Shown: positions 9,484-18,250, counted from the stretch's first letter. The stretch is DNA of 64,000 nucleotides from Pseudomonas turukhanskensis (GCF_027922365.1 NZ_BSFN01000001.1:571671-635670); one strand, 5' to 3'. Numbers and translations are program-made. Notes: a model not told the origin generated them from the sequence alone.

Positions 9484-9800
9484 AGAGCGAGGATGGCTTC
9501 GGCCAGGGTCTGGTCGCTGGCATCACGCGCTTCGGGTACGCGAACACGCAGGGTGTCGAAAGCCGCTTCCAACTGCGCGCCACGAATGGCTCCTTCGCTG
9601 GCGACGAAGCTGGCAGCGTCGTCACGGGCTTCGAGCACCACTTTGGAGTCGCGTACCGAGGTGGTGGTGTCGGAGGTGAAGTCGATGGTGCGGCCGAAGG
9701 CGCGAACGATGATGTCGCTGGTGGCCACCAGGGTGTGGGCTTCGGCGATGCCGGTGGTGAGCAGCAGCGCGAGAGCGGCGAGCGAAAGCGAACGGCGCAT
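9480..9800 (-). CDS. DUF2388 family secreted protein (copy 1)
   Basis: A 106-residue protein with a Sec signal peptide ending near GIAEA. The mature domain has the DUF2388 pattern: ATSDIIVRAFG, TSDTTTSVRDSK, EARDDAASFVAS, then GAIRGAQLEAA. The ATG at 9798-9800 is preferred over an in-frame upstream start because it begins a proper signal peptide and GGAG lies just upstream. It overlaps the DUF4105 start by four bases, so the two are likely translated together. Copy 2 lies upstream, has the same length and shares DDAASFVA/EDAASFVA and IRG. Function is unknown; the family is largely pseudomonad. Confidence 0.85.
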   Translation of the reverse strand: MRRSLSLAALALLLTTGIAEAHTLVATSDIIVRAFGRTIDFTSDTTTSVRDSKVVLEARDDAASFVASEGAIRGAQLEAAFDTLRVRVPEARDASDQTLAEAILAL

Positions 9801-9981
9801 GAGAAATCTCCGAAACAAATGCGGGGTAAATAGGTACTGGAACAGTTGGACGAAATTGCGTGCCGCCAGTTCCAAGCCAATTGTGGCTATTTGATGGCGG
9901 TCACACAGCGCCCGTCACTGCGGGCGCCAAGGCTAGCTGAAGGTGCGACAGGGGGCCAGTGAAAAGGCCCCGTTCCCAGGC

Positions 9982-10302
9982 TTACAGCACCAGAATGGAT
10001 TGGGCCAGTTGCAGGTCGCTGCGGGCCTGCAGTTGCGGGGCTTTTTCGCGGATATGCGCCAGGGCTGCTTCCAGGCGTACGCCACGGATATCGCCGTTGG
10101 TGGCGACAAAGCTGGCAGCATCTTCGCGGGCGGCCAGAACAATTTTGTCGTCGTTGAAAGACGAGGAGATATCCGAGGTGATATCGGATGTCCCTTTAAG
10201 GGCACCGACCACGGCATCGGTGGTGTAGACGAAGCTGGTGGCCGAGGCGCTGGTGGCGAGGGCCAGCAACGTTGCAGCACTGAGCAGGCGCAGGGTGGTC
10301 AT
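9982..10302 (-). CDS. DUF2388 family secreted protein (copy 2)
   Basis: A 106-residue paralogue of the downstream DUF2388 gene, with signal peptide residues 1-22 ending in SASA. It shares the pattern TTDAVVGALKG, TSDITSDISSSFNDDK, AREDAASFVATNGDIRG and a short hydrophobic end (ILVL). The start ATG has CGGAG about 8 bases upstream. The 180-base gap to copy 1 contains no other gene and could carry a separate promoter. The pair looks like an old tandem duplication, since the identity is scattered. Confidence 0.85.
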   Translation of the reverse strand: MTTLRLLSAATLLALATSASATSFVYTTDAVVGALKGTSDITSDISSSFNDDKIVLAAREDAASFVATNGDIRGVRLEAALAHIREKAPQLQARSDLQLAQSILVL

Positions 10303-10420
10303 GACGGAAACTCCGAAAAAGGCGGGGACGTGACGGGCAATAGCCTAGCGCAGCGGGAGCGCTTGGGTGGGTTTGAGGGGGAATGGGTGAGAAGGTTCGC
10401 GCGGTGGACGCAATCGTCTC

Positions 10421-10514
10421 TGTAGGAGCCAGCTTGCTGGCGAATGAAGCACACGCAATTTACGTGGGTGAACCGCTTGGCGAGCAATCGGATGGCCGCC
10501 CCCTCGCTCCTACA
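10421..10514. repeat. REP-type palindrome, family D (TGTAGGAGC ends)
   Basis: Inverted ends TGTAGGAGC (10421-10429) and GCTCCTACA (10506-10514) flank an imperfect inside with AGCTTGCTGGCGAA and CGCTTGGCGAGCAA, the usual body of pseudomonad REP elements. A much better preserved copy is at 19557-19619. It separates the DUF2388 pair from the DUF1127 genes. Confidence 0.7.
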
Positions 10515-10534
10515 AATCGAGGAGAGCGTTGCCT

Positions 10535-10750
10535 TCACTCCCGCCAGAATGGCTTATCCAGCTCCATGTCCCGGTCACATGAACTGATTCCAGCATCCGC
10601 CAGTTGCCGGTCGTCCAGGCGCGCCAACTGGCGGCGGGTGCGGGCGTTGCGGCGCCATACGGTGATCATTGCGAGAATGCGCAGCGGCCAATGGGTCGGT
10701 TTGGCGGTAGCAGTCGGTTTGGCAGCAGCAGGGTTGAGGGTGCGATCCAT
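10535..10750 (-). CDS. DUF1127 (YjiS-like) small protein, copy 1
   Basis: A 71-residue basic protein. The C-terminal half is a DUF1127 domain, RRQLARLDDRQLADAGIS, preceded by an amphipathic helix (LRILAMITVWRRNART). DUF1127 proteins in other bacteria are small, often RNA- or stress-linked, and commonly regulated by small RNAs; no role is established here. The ATG at 10748-10750 has AAGGAA upstream and is preferred to the longer frame. The end KPFWRE matches KPFWR in copy 2, so the genes are paralogues. Confidence 0.85.
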   Translation of the reverse strand: MDRTLNPAAAKPTATAKPTHWPLRILAMITVWRRNARTRRQLARLDDRQLADAGISSCDRDMELDKPFWRE

Positions 10751-10936
10751 GGCACGTTCCTTCTCGCTTTGGCGCGAGTTCTGGGTATGGGGAAACAGAG
10801 TGCCCCAGCGCCAGCGCCTTCCGTCAGTCACAGCTACCTGTAATTGTATGGCTTCAGTTTTGATTATATTGAAACTGTACTGCTGCTTGTGCGGCTAGCT
10901 GTACGCACGCTCCAGAAACCTCAACGCCCTGAAACG

Positions 10937-10973
10937 ACGAAGCCCGCCGGCAGTTTCCTGCGGCGGGCTTCGT
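10937..10973 (-). terminator. Terminator downstream of the second DUF1127 gene
   Basis: Arms ACGAAGCCCGCCG (10937-10949) and CGGCGGGCTTCGT (10961-10973) pair perfectly over 13 bp with an 11-base loop. The T run is better on the + strand (TTTTCTTC) than on the - strand, but the only gene ending here is the DUF1127 gene on -. Confidence 0.7.
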
Positions 10974-11028
10974 TTTCTTCAATTCGGTGGCTGATGCTCT
11001 AACGACGTGCCTCAGCCAGATACAACAC

Positions 11029-11238
11029 TTAACGCCAGAACGGCTTGCTCAGCTCGGCGAAGCGCTGGGCTTCACTGATACCGGCATCAGCCAGCAGGCG
11101 TGGATCCAGGCGTGCCAATTGGTGGCGGCTGGACATACGACGTTGCCAGAGCAGCAGGTTAGAGATAACGCGCAGTGGCAGTGCAGCTTGGGATTTCGAA
11201 CTTTCGCTTACGAAGTCGGAACTGAGGGTACGTTCCAT
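11029..11238 (-). CDS. DUF1127 (YjiS-like) small protein, copy 2
   Basis: A 69-residue basic protein. A Ser-rich N-terminus is followed by LPLRVISNLLLWQRRMSSRHQLARLDPRLLADAGIS, here quoted only as a span (residues ~21-56), which is the DUF1127 helix pair, and it ends in KPFWR like copy 1. The start ATG (11236-11238) follows GGAAGGAAG-like sequence. The upstream ~400 bases hold no gene but contain AAACTGTAC motifs and a perfect hairpin, so expression may be tightly controlled. Confidence 0.85.
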   Translation of the reverse strand: MERTLSSDFVSESSKSQAALPLRVISNLLLWQRRMSSRHQLARLDPRLLADAGISEAQRFAELSKPFWR

Positions 11239-11427
11239 GGTGTGCTTCCTTCCGCTTATGGCGGCATTGGTTATTTAACTGGAGGCTATGTTGCGCTTCG
11301 TACAGCTGACCTTGTAGTCACAGTTCTTTAAAATTGTGCTGGTAGTGGGAAGATTTTACCCAAACTGTTTTATCCATAACGGTGCAAACTGTACCGGTGC
11401 GCCCATAAACGGGGCATTTTTACCCAA

Positions 11428-11455
11428 GAAAAGCTGTCTCAATCGACAGCTTTTC
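11428..11455. promoter_or_regulatory. Perfect hairpin in the gene-free region 11239-11682
   Basis: GAAAAGCTGTC (11428-11438) and GACAGCTTTTC (11445-11455) pair perfectly around a 6-base loop. There is no T run beyond the stem, so it is not a standard terminator. The rest of 11239-11629 is gene-free and unusually AT-rich for this genome; it probably holds the promoter and leader of the DUF1127 gene to the left. AAACTGTAC occurs at 11386-11394 and inverted at 11478-11486. Confidence 0.5.
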
Positions 11456-11629
11456 CTGCAGATGCTTCGCAAGACCAGTACAGTTTGGGATTTATAAAAG
11501 GTGTTTTCCCTGTTGTCTTCCTGGGAAAACAGATTTTCTCGGGTTTTGTCGCAACTGTTCGGGTGCCGCTGCTGAGGTTGTGCACGGTGAGTATTGCCAA
11601 AGTGCTTCTTTAATAAGCACCAGAGCGCA

Positions 11630-11666
11630 AAAAGGCGCAGCAGGTGAGTGACCTGTTGCGCCTTTT
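11630..11666 (-). terminator. Terminator of the acetyl-CoA hydrolase gene
   Basis: Arms 11630-11645 and 11651-11666 form a 16-bp stem with one G-T pair around GGCGCAGCAGGT, with a 5-base loop. Read on the - strand the stem is followed by TTTTTGCG. It sits 17 bases past the stop codon. Confidence 0.85.
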
Positions 11667-11682
11667 GAGCTGGCAGCGCTTT

Positions 11683-13200
11683 TTAAGCCAACTTGGCAGC
11701 TTCTGCACTAGGCCAGAGCATGTGGCCGTTTTCTTCGAGATTGATATGCCACTGCAACGCTTCACGTAACAAATGTGGGGTGTGACCGCCCTTGGCACAG
11801 GCTGCGGCGAAGTACTGATTCAACGCATCGCGATAGTCGGGGTGGACACAGTTGTCGATCACGGCCCGGGCGCGCTCACGTGGAGCCAGACCGCGCAGGT
11901 CGGCCAGGCCTTGCTCGGTTACCAGAATGTCGACGTCATGCTCGGTATGGTCCACATGGCTGACCATTGGCACCACGCTGGAAATGGCGCCACCTTTGGC
12001 GATCGACTTGGTCACGAAGATGGCCAGGTGAGCGTTGCGGGCAAAATCCCCCGAGCCGCCGATGCCATTCATCATTTTGGTGCCGCCCACATGGGTGGAG
12101 TTGACGTTGCCGTACAGGTCGAACTCCAGCGCGGTGTTGATGCCGATAATGCCCAGACGGCGCACCACCTCCGGATGGTTGGAAATTTCCTGCGGCCGTA
12201 GCACCAGCTTGTCTTTGTACTGTTCCAAGTTGCCGAACACATCGGCGTTGCGCCGCTGCGACAGGGTGATGGAGCTGCCCGAGGCAAAGCTCAGCTTGCC
12301 GGCGTCGATCAAGTCGAAGGTCGAGTCCTGCAGCACTTCGGAGTACATGGTCAGGTTCTGGAACGGGGAGTCGATCAGCCCGCACATCACTGCGTTGGCA
12401 ATGCTGCCGATACCGGCTTGCAGCGGGCCGAGGCTGTCGGTCATGCGCCCGGCGGCCACTTCACGCTTGAAGAAGTCGATCAGGTGATTGGCAATGCCCT
12501 GGGTGTCGGCATCCGGCGGCAGCACAGTGGACGGTGAATCGGGTTTGTCGGTGACGACGATGGCAACGATTTTCGCCGGATCGATGGCAATGGCGCCGCT
12601 GCCGATACGGTCCTGCACGCGGGTCAGCGGGATGGGCGTGCGGGTTGGCCGGTAGGTGGGGATATAGATGTCGTGCAGACCTTCCAGATTCGGGTTGTGC
12701 GCCAGGTTGATCTCGACGATCACCTGCTTGGCGAAAATCGCGAAGCTGGCGGAGTTGCCCACCGAAGTGGTCGGCACGATATGGCCCTGCTCAGTGATGG
12801 CCACCGCTTCGATGACGGCGATATCTGGCAGCTTGAGCTGATGGTTGCGCAGTTGCTCCACGGTCTCGGAAAGGTGCTGGTCAATAAACATTACCTCGCC
12901 GGCGTTGATCGCCTTGCGCAGGGTGCTGTCCACCTGAAACGGCATACGACGGGCTAACACACCCGCTTCAGTGAGCTGTTTGTCCAGATCGTTACCCAGG
13001 CTTGCGCCGGTCATCAGGCTGATTTTGAGTGGCGAGTGCTTGGCACGCTCGGCCAGGGCCTGGGGCACCGCTTTGGCTTCCCCGGCGCGGGTGAACCCGC
13101 TCATGCCGACGGTCATGCCGTCTTCAATCAGCAACGCGGCGTCAGCCGCACTCATCACTTTGCCCAGCAGGCAGGGCAAGCGCACGCGATCGGTATACAT
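11683..13200 (-). CDS. Acetyl-CoA hydrolase / succinate CoA-transferase family protein
   Basis: A 505-residue class I CoA-transferase fold protein. It likely moves CoA between acetyl-CoA (or propionyl-CoA) and succinate, or hydrolyses acetyl-CoA; these activities are hard to separate by sequence. GMSGFTRAGEAKAVP near residue 32 is the N-terminal CoA-transferase signature. The stretch INTALEFDLYGNVNS near 350 should carry the catalytic Glu, and GGTKMMNGIGGSGDF follows. The C-terminus (ITEQGLADLRGLAPRERA-like) is typical of the YgfH/AarC/Ach1 group. The gene stands alone with its own terminator. Confidence 0.9.
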   Translation of the reverse strand: MYTDRVRLPCLLGKVMSAADAALLIEDGMTVGMSGFTRAGEAKAVPQALAERAKHSPLKISLMTGASLGNDLDKQLTEAGVLARRMPFQVDSTLRKAINAGEVMFIDQHLSETVEQLRNHQLKLPDIAVIEAVAITEQGHIVPTTSVGNSASFAIFAKQVIVEINLAHNPNLEGLHDIYIPTYRPTRTPIPLTRVQDRIGSGAIAIDPAKIVAIVVTDKPDSPSTVLPPDADTQGIANHLIDFFKREVAAGRMTDSLGPLQAGIGSIANAVMCGLIDSPFQNLTMYSEVLQDSTFDLIDAGKLSFASGSSITLSQRRNADVFGNLEQYKDKLVLRPQEISNHPEVVRRLGIIGINTALEFDLYGNVNSTHVGGTKMMNGIGGSGDFARNAHLAIFVTKSIAKGGAISSVVPMVSHVDHTEHDVDILVTEQGLADLRGLAPRERARAVIDNCVHPDYRDALNQYFAAACAKGGHTPHLLREALQWHINLEENGHMLWPSAEAAKLA

Positions 13201-13371
13201 GGGGGAAGCCTCGGACGGTACGGACGGTGAAAGGCCGACAGTCTAAGGATTTAGGCGTTTCCCGCCTTTATACCTACGTCTAATAGGGGATTGGCTGCGC
13301 GTCGGCGCTGCGGCGTTGAAGTTCGGGTCGCATCGCTCTAGCTCGCTCAATCCCCGCCGAAACCGAGCAAG

Positions 13372-13495
13372 AAAAGCCCCTCACCCCTAGCCCCTCTCCC
13401 GCAAGCGGGCGAGGGGGACAGATTTGTGATCTCCCCGCCCCCACGATAAAGCCCCCTCTCCCGTTTACGGGAGAGGGTTGGGGTGAGGGGCTTTT
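13372..13495. repeat. Family E palindromic repeat (AAAAGCCCCTCACCCC ends)
   Basis: Perfect 16-bp inverted ends (13372-13387 and 13480-13495) enclose two hairpins of the CCTCTCCCGCAAGCGGG type. A second copy with the same layout lies at 35891-35997. It fills the gap between the acetyl-CoA hydrolase and pntB; 13201-13371 holds nothing else recognisable apart from the upstream region of the hydrolase gene. Confidence 0.8.
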
Positions 13496-13520
13496 GATGT
13501 TCATCGGCCCCAAAATGAAA

Positions 13521-13546
13521 AACCCCGGCTTTCGTGGGCCGGGGTT
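13521..13546 (-). terminator. Terminator of the pnt operon
   Basis: AACCCCGGC (13521-13529) and GCCGGGGTT (13538-13546) form a 9-bp stem with an 8-base loop. On the - strand it is followed by TTTTCATTTT, 23 bases past the pntB stop. Confidence 0.88.
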
Positions 13547-13569
13547 CAAGGGGACTTACAGCGCAGTTC

Positions 13570-15006
13570 TTAGTCGACCGCTTTAACCATATCTTCAATC
13601 ACTTTCTTGGCGTCGCCGAACACCATCATGGTCTTGTCCAGGTAGAACAGTTCGTTGTCCAGGCCGGCATAGCCGCTGGCCATCGAGCGTTTGTTGACGA
13701 TGATGGTCTTGGCTTTGAACGCTTCCAGAATCGGCATACCGGCAATTGGCGAGTTGGGATCGTTCTTCGCCGCGGGGTTAACCACGTCGTTGGCGCCCAG
13801 CACCAGCACCACATCGGCCTGGCCGAATTCGGAGTTGATGTCTTCCATCTCGAACACTTGGTCGTACGGCACTTCGGCCTCGGCCAGCAGTACGTTCATG
13901 TGGCCAGGCATACGACCGGCAACCGGGTGAATTGCATACTTCACGGTGACGCCACGGTGAGTCAGCTTCTCGGTCAGCTCTTTCAGGGCGTGCTGGGCAC
14001 GGGCCACTGCCAGGCCGTAACCGGGAACGATGATCACGGTGTCGGCGTTGGTGAGCAGGAAGGTGGCGTCGTCTGCCGAACCGGATTTAACCGGACGGGC
14101 TTCTTTCGCGCCGCCAGTAGCCGCTGCATCAGTAGCGCCGCCGAAGCCGCCGCCGATCACGTTGAAGAACGAACGGTTCATCGCCTTGCACATGATGTAC
14201 GAGAGGATCGCACCGCTCGAACCCACCAGGGAGCCGGCAATGATCAGCATCGAGTTGTTCAGCGAGAAACCGATACCGGCCGCCGCCCAGCCCGAGTAGC
14301 TGTTGAGCATCGACACCACTACCGGCATGTCGGCGCCGCCGATCGGGATGATGATCAGCACACCGAGAATGAAGGCCAGCGCCAGCATCGCAGCGAACGC
14401 GGCGTAGTTGCCGGTGAACATGAAGAACAAGCCCAGACCCAGGGTGCTCAAGCCCAACACAAGGTTGAGTTTGTGCTGGCCAGCGAACACCACCGGCGCA
14501 CCCTGAAACAGACGGAACTTGTACTTGCCCGAGAGCTTGCCGAAGGCGATGACCGAACCGGAGAAGGTAATGGCACCAATGGCCGCGCCCAGGAACAGTT
14601 CCAGACGGTTACCGGCAGGAATGGCGTCGCCCAGTTGCTTGACGATGCCCAAGGACTGCGGCTCAACCACGGCAGCAATAGCGATAAACACCGCCGCCAG
14701 GCCGATCATGCTGTGCATGAAGGCAACCAGCTCCGGCATTTTGGTCATTTCAACGCGCTTGGCCATGACGGAACCGGCGGTGCCGCCCACCAGCAGACCT
14801 ACGATGACGTAGCCAATGCCTTGGGTGGCGATATCGGCGCCGAGTTTGTAGATCAAGCCCACGGTGGTCAGTACGGCCAGGGCCATACCGAGCATGCCGA
14901 AGAAGTTACCGCGACGCGACGTGGTCGGGTGCGACAGGCCCTTGAGCGCTTGGATAAAGCAGATCGAAGCGATCAGATACAGGGTCGTTACCAGATTCAT
15001 GCTCAT
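13570..15006 (-). CDS. pntB: NAD(P) transhydrogenase subunit beta
   Basis: A 478-residue beta subunit of the proton-translocating transhydrogenase, which uses the proton motive force to drive NADH + NADP+ to NAD+ + NADPH. Residues 1-~270 hold about nine membrane helices of the proton channel domain. Residues ~295-478 form the NADP(H)-binding domain III, with IIVPGYGLAVARAQH near 337 and a VVLVLGANDVVNPAAK stretch near 410. The first ATG (15004-15006) overlaps the pntAB stop by one base; a second in-frame ATG six bases on is an alternative. It is the last gene of the pntAA-pntAB-pntB operon. Confidence 0.97.
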   Translation of the reverse strand: MSMNLVTTLYLIASICFIQALKGLSHPTTSRRGNFFGMLGMALAVLTTVGLIYKLGADIATQGIGYVIVGLLVGGTAGSVMAKRVEMTKMPELVAFMHSMIGLAAVFIAIAAVVEPQSLGIVKQLGDAIPAGNRLELFLGAAIGAITFSGSVIAFGKLSGKYKFRLFQGAPVVFAGQHKLNLVLGLSTLGLGLFFMFTGNYAAFAAMLALAFILGVLIIIPIGGADMPVVVSMLNSYSGWAAAGIGFSLNNSMLIIAGSLVGSSGAILSYIMCKAMNRSFFNVIGGGFGGATDAAATGGAKEARPVKSGSADDATFLLTNADTVIIVPGYGLAVARAQHALKELTEKLTHRGVTVKYAIHPVAGRMPGHMNVLLAEAEVPYDQVFEMEDINSEFGQADVVLVLGANDVVNPAAKNDPNSPIAGMPILEAFKAKTIIVNKRSMASGYAGLDNELFYLDKTMMVFGDAKKVIEDMVKAVD

Positions 15007-15326
15007 TACTTGTCACCCTCAACTTTGGCCTTGGGCGCTTTTTTCTTGAACATTTCCAGCATGCGGCGGGTTACCAGAAAACCACCGAACACGTTCACGG
15101 CGGCCAGGGCCACAGCCAGGGTGCCCATGGTTTTGCCCAGCGGCGTCACGGTGAGGGCGGCGGCCAGCATGGCACCGACGATCACGATGGCGGAGATGGC
15201 GTTGGTCACGGCCATCAGCGGGGTGTGCAGCGCAGGGGTCACGTTCCAGACCACGTGGTAGCCAACATAGATGGCCAGCACAAAGATGATCAGGTTGTAG
15301 ATACCGGGGGAGATCAGCTCTTCCAT
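15006..15326 (-). CDS. pntAB: NAD(P) transhydrogenase subunit alpha part 2
   Basis: A 106-residue membrane protein with about three helices ([17 protein letters not shown], then [18 protein letters not shown] and [18 protein letters not shown]). It is the detached membrane segment of the alpha subunit, which in E. coli is fused to PntA. The ATG at 15324-15326 is preferred to a longer in-frame start because GAGGA lies about 9 bases upstream and the extra N-terminus is not membrane-like. The stop overlaps the pntB start, and pntAA ends 11 bases upstream. Confidence 0.94.
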   Translation of the reverse strand: MEELISPGIYNLIIFVLAIYVGYHVVWNVTPALHTPLMAVTNAISAIVIVGAMLAAALTVTPLGKTMGTLAVALAAVNVFGGFLVTRRMLEMFKKKAPKAKVEGDK

Positions 15327-15337
15327 TTTTCTTGTCC

Positions 15338-16459
15338 TCAGCCGTTCTTGCGTACGACTTGGCCGTCGCGGCACATCAGGCACGCGGCGACGATGTCGTC
15401 TTCGAGGTTGACGTGGAACTTGCCTTCGCCGTCGATGACCAGCTTCAGGAAGTCCAGCAAGTTGCGGGCGTACAGGGCCGAAGCGTCTGCTGCCACCAGG
15501 GCTGCCAGGTTGGTGTGACCGACGATGGTTACACCGTGCTTGACCACCACCTGATCGGCTTCGGTCAGCGGGCAGTTACCGCCCTGGGCTGCCGCGAGGT
15601 CGATGACCACGGAGCCGGGTTTCATCTGCTCCACGGTTTCGGCGCTGAGCAGCACCGGCGCCTTGCGGCCCGGAATCAGTGCGGTGGTGATGACGATGTC
15701 AGCCTGCTTTGCGCGCTCGTGCACAGCCACGGCCTGACGCTGCATCCACGAGGCCGGCATCGGGCGGGCGTAACCGCCAACGCCTTCGGCGGCTTCGCGC
15801 TCTTCGTCGGTCTCGAACGGCACGTCGACGAACTTGGCGCCGAGCGATTCGATCTGCTCTTTAACCGCCGGACGCACGTCGGACGCCTCGATCACCGCAC
15901 CCAGGCGCTTGGCCGTGGCGATGGCCTGCAGGCCTGCCACACCGGCGCCGAGAATCAGCACGCGAGCGGCCTTCACGGTACCGGCAGCGGTCATCAGCAT
16001 CGGCATAAAGCGCGGGTAGTGATGAGCGGCCAGCAGCACGGCCTTGTAGCCGGCGATGTTGGCTTGCGAACTCAGCACGTCGAGGCTCTGCGCGCGCGAG
16101 GTGCGCGGAGCGGCTTCGAGGGAGAACGCGGTAACACCGCGTTCAGCCATCTGCGCGATGTTCTCGCTGTTGAAGGGATTAAGCATGCCGACCAGTACCG
16201 CGCCAGACTTGAGCTGAGCCAGCTCGGCGGCATTGGGTGCCACGACCTTGAGCACCAGGTCGGCGCCCAGGGCTGCTGCGGCGTCGCCAATACTGGCGCC
16301 GACGGCTTCATAGGCACTGTCGGTCACGCTGGCGTTGACGCCGGCACCGCTCTGTACAGTTACCTGATGGCCCTGGGCGATCAGCTTCTTAATGGTTTCC
16401 GGCGTAGCGGCTACCCGCGTCTCGCCAGTAAAGGTCTCGAGAGGAACACCAATGTGCAC
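15338..16459 (-). CDS. pntAA: NAD(P) transhydrogenase subunit alpha part 1 (NAD-binding)
   Basis: A 373-residue soluble domain I that binds NAD(H). [20 protein letters not shown] at the N-terminus and the Rossmann motif [20 protein letters not shown] near 165-184 match the alanine dehydrogenase/PNT family. The start is GTG, with AGGAG eight bases upstream; the nearby ATG is out of frame. It is the first gene of the three-gene pnt operon. The split alpha subunit (PntAA plus PntAB) is normal for Pseudomonas. Confidence 0.96.
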   Translation of the reverse strand: MHIGVPLETFTGETRVAATPETIKKLIAQGHQVTVQSGAGVNASVTDSAYEAVGASIGDAAAALGADLVLKVVAPNAAELAQLKSGAVLVGMLNPFNSENIAQMAERGVTAFSLEAAPRTSRAQSLDVLSSQANIAGYKAVLLAAHHYPRFMPMLMTAAGTVKAARVLILGAGVAGLQAIATAKRLGAVIEASDVRPAVKEQIESLGAKFVDVPFETDEEREAAEGVGGYARPMPASWMQRQAVAVHERAKQADIVITTALIPGRKAPVLLSAETVEQMKPGSVVIDLAAAQGGNCPLTEADQVVVKHGVTIVGHTNLAALVAADASALYARNLLDFLKLVIDGEGKFHVNLEDDIVAACLMCRDGQVVRKNG

Positions 16460-17141
16460 TTCATATCTCCTGCGTGATCGTTTTTGCTAAAAAACCAGAG
16501 CACTGCGGGTGGCGCACTGGGGTGGATCAGCACAATCCCTACTTTGGCACCTCTGTCGGGCAGCCTTGCAAGAGCGGGGCGCGGCATTTTGCAGGTGAAC
16601 CGTAAGGCCATCAAGAAGTTCTGAAGGCCAACCTGGAGATAACTACAAGTCACGCTGTGACCAGCTGTATCTGCCATCTTCGCCAAAGCAGCAGCCGATG
16701 GGGCCTGCAGCTTGATGCCAGGCCCGTTACAGGGGCATTGGCATCCCTGACGTGAATAACCGTTCATCAGGTCAAGGCGGGTTAGTGACGCAGCAAATAC
16801 GTTAGCCTGCTTTGTATCTGTAACTAGCTGTTATTTAACGTAATTATCAGTTATTGCTGGGTTATTTCAGCAACAAAACTGTAGCTAGAAGGTTTATTGA
16901 CTACGGGGTCAATTAATTTTAACGGTTCACTACATAAATCGCTGTAAGCCACGTAACTACTGATCTTTTGTCAATTTTGCACGCGACGCCGCGCCTGCTT
17001 TTTATCAGGCTTATGTCGCGTTTTCGACTTTTTTTATCGCCAAGCGGCGCGAAGGGACCAAAAACGGCTGGTTTTTGTCGTAAATCCACCCAGGATTACC
17101 TGGGTGAATTGGGGCTGATAACGATGTCGGTGGGAGGCGGC
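16460..17141. other. Long gene-free region upstream of pntAA with an AT-rich core
   Basis: No convincing coding frame lies in these ~680 bases. The part nearest pntAA should hold its promoter. Bases ~16800-16985 are strikingly AT-rich for this genome and contain inverted repeats TTGCTG-N8-CAGCAA (16854-16873) and TTGAC near 16897 with GTCAA close by. Further right are a small GCCTG/CAGGC hairpin followed by T-rich sequence (to ~17035) and a CACCCAGG/CCTGGGTG hairpin near 17085. This could be a small-RNA locus or a decayed insertion; I cannot tell which. Confidence 0.4.
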
Positions 17142-17276
17142 GTAGGGCGAATACCGCCCTAGGCGGTATCCGCCGATGCACTGTCCGTGAATACACCGGA
17201 ATCGTCCGCCCAGAAAATGCGTGTGGAGCAGTTGATGCGTATCGGCGGATATCCGCTGTGCGGATATTCGCCCTAC
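17142..17276. repeat. Family A repeat, full palindromic copy
   Basis: Ends GTAGGGCGAATA (17142-17153) and TATTCGCCCTAC (17265-17276) are perfect inverted copies. Each half is itself a hairpin (CCGCCCTAGGCGG and TCCGCTGTGCGGA). The right-hand CTA (17273-17275) is the stop codon of gcdR on the - strand. Confidence 0.85.
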
Positions 17277-18175
17277 GTCGTCGTTTCTCTGTATTGCTTC
17301 GCCGTTTGCACCAGCCAATCGCGAAATGCGCGCAGCGCGGCGGTTTCGGTTTTGCGCTCGGGAATCATCAGGTGGTAGGCCTTGTCGCTCAGGCAGGCGT
17401 GCTGCATGGCCACCACCAGGCTGCCCTCGCTCAGCTCGCGTTGAATCAGAAACGGCGGAATCAGGGCGATGCCCATTTCGTGCTGGGCGGCCTGGGCGAG
17501 CATGGAAAACAGTTCATAGCGCGGCCCGGTCATGTCCCGCGGCACGTTCATGCCCAGCGAACCGAACCATTGGCGCCAGGCGTAGGGCCGGGTGGTCTGT
17601 TGCAGCAGCGGCAAGTGGGCAATGTGCTCGGCATCCAGTGCACCGTTGGCCGGCAGCAGCGACGGGCTGCATACCGGCAGCGAGTTTTCCGGCATCAGAA
17701 AATGCGCCTCGGTGCCGGACCACACGGCATCGCCGAAATACACCGCCGCATCGAACTCGGTATCAGCAAACAGAAACGGCCGCGTGCGGTTGGTGAGGTT
17801 TACCGTCACTTCCGGGTGCAGCGCCTGAAAGTGTTTCAGCCGCGGTAACAGCCATTGCGTACCGAAGGTCGGCACGATGGCCAGCTCCAGGCTGTTGGCG
17901 CCATGCTGGCCCATAACCGACAAGGTGTCGCGCTCCACCGCATCCAGTTGCGCCGCCACCCGCCGGCTGTAACTCAACCCCGCCTCGGTCAATTGCACGC
18001 CGCGCCGCGAGCGCCGAAACAGGGCGATGCCGAGAAACTCTTCCAGGCTGGCGATCTGTCGACAGATGGCGCTTTGCGTCAGCGACAGCTCTTCGGCGGC
18101 CTTGGTAAAGCTCTGGTGGCGGGCGGCTGCTTCGAAGGCGACCAAGGCGGCAGTACTGGGGATTTTACGGCGCAT
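17273..18175 (-). CDS. gcdR: LysR-type regulator of glutarate catabolism
   Basis: A 300-residue LysR-type regulator. The winged HTH occupies residues 1-~65 (FTKAAEELSLTQSAICRQIASLE), and a periplasmic-binding-like effector domain follows from ~90. Divergent placement next to gcdH is the standard arrangement for GcdR, which controls glutaryl-CoA dehydrogenase in lysine and glutarate breakdown. The sequence resembles the GcvA/AmpR branch, so the name rests largely on context. The TAG stop is supplied by the family A repeat. Confidence 0.82.
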   Translation of the reverse strand: MRRKIPSTAALVAFEAAARHQSFTKAAEELSLTQSAICRQIASLEEFLGIALFRRSRRGVQLTEAGLSYSRRVAAQLDAVERDTLSVMGQHGANSLELAIVPTFGTQWLLPRLKHFQALHPEVTVNLTNRTRPFLFADTEFDAAVYFGDAVWSGTEAHFLMPENSLPVCSPSLLPANGALDAEHIAHLPLLQQTTRPYAWRQWFGSLGMNVPRDMTGPRYELFSMLAQAAQHEMGIALIPPFLIQRELSEGSLVVAMQHACLSDKAYHLMIPERKTETAALRAFRDWLVQTAKQYRETTT

Positions 18176-18250
18176 GGCACACTCGTATGCGTTAGTTGCA
18201 CATGAAAGGCGTCTTTACAGGCTTTTTTGACCTTTCGGAGTGAGAAATTA

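Noticed and set aside
13534..15261. 575-codon open frame opposite pntB
   Set aside because: Shadow of pntB; His/Gln/Gly-rich product and no start signal.
16411..16767. 118-codon frame overlapping the pntAA start
   Set aside because: No ribosome site, no family, and it conflicts with the well-supported GTG start of pntAA.
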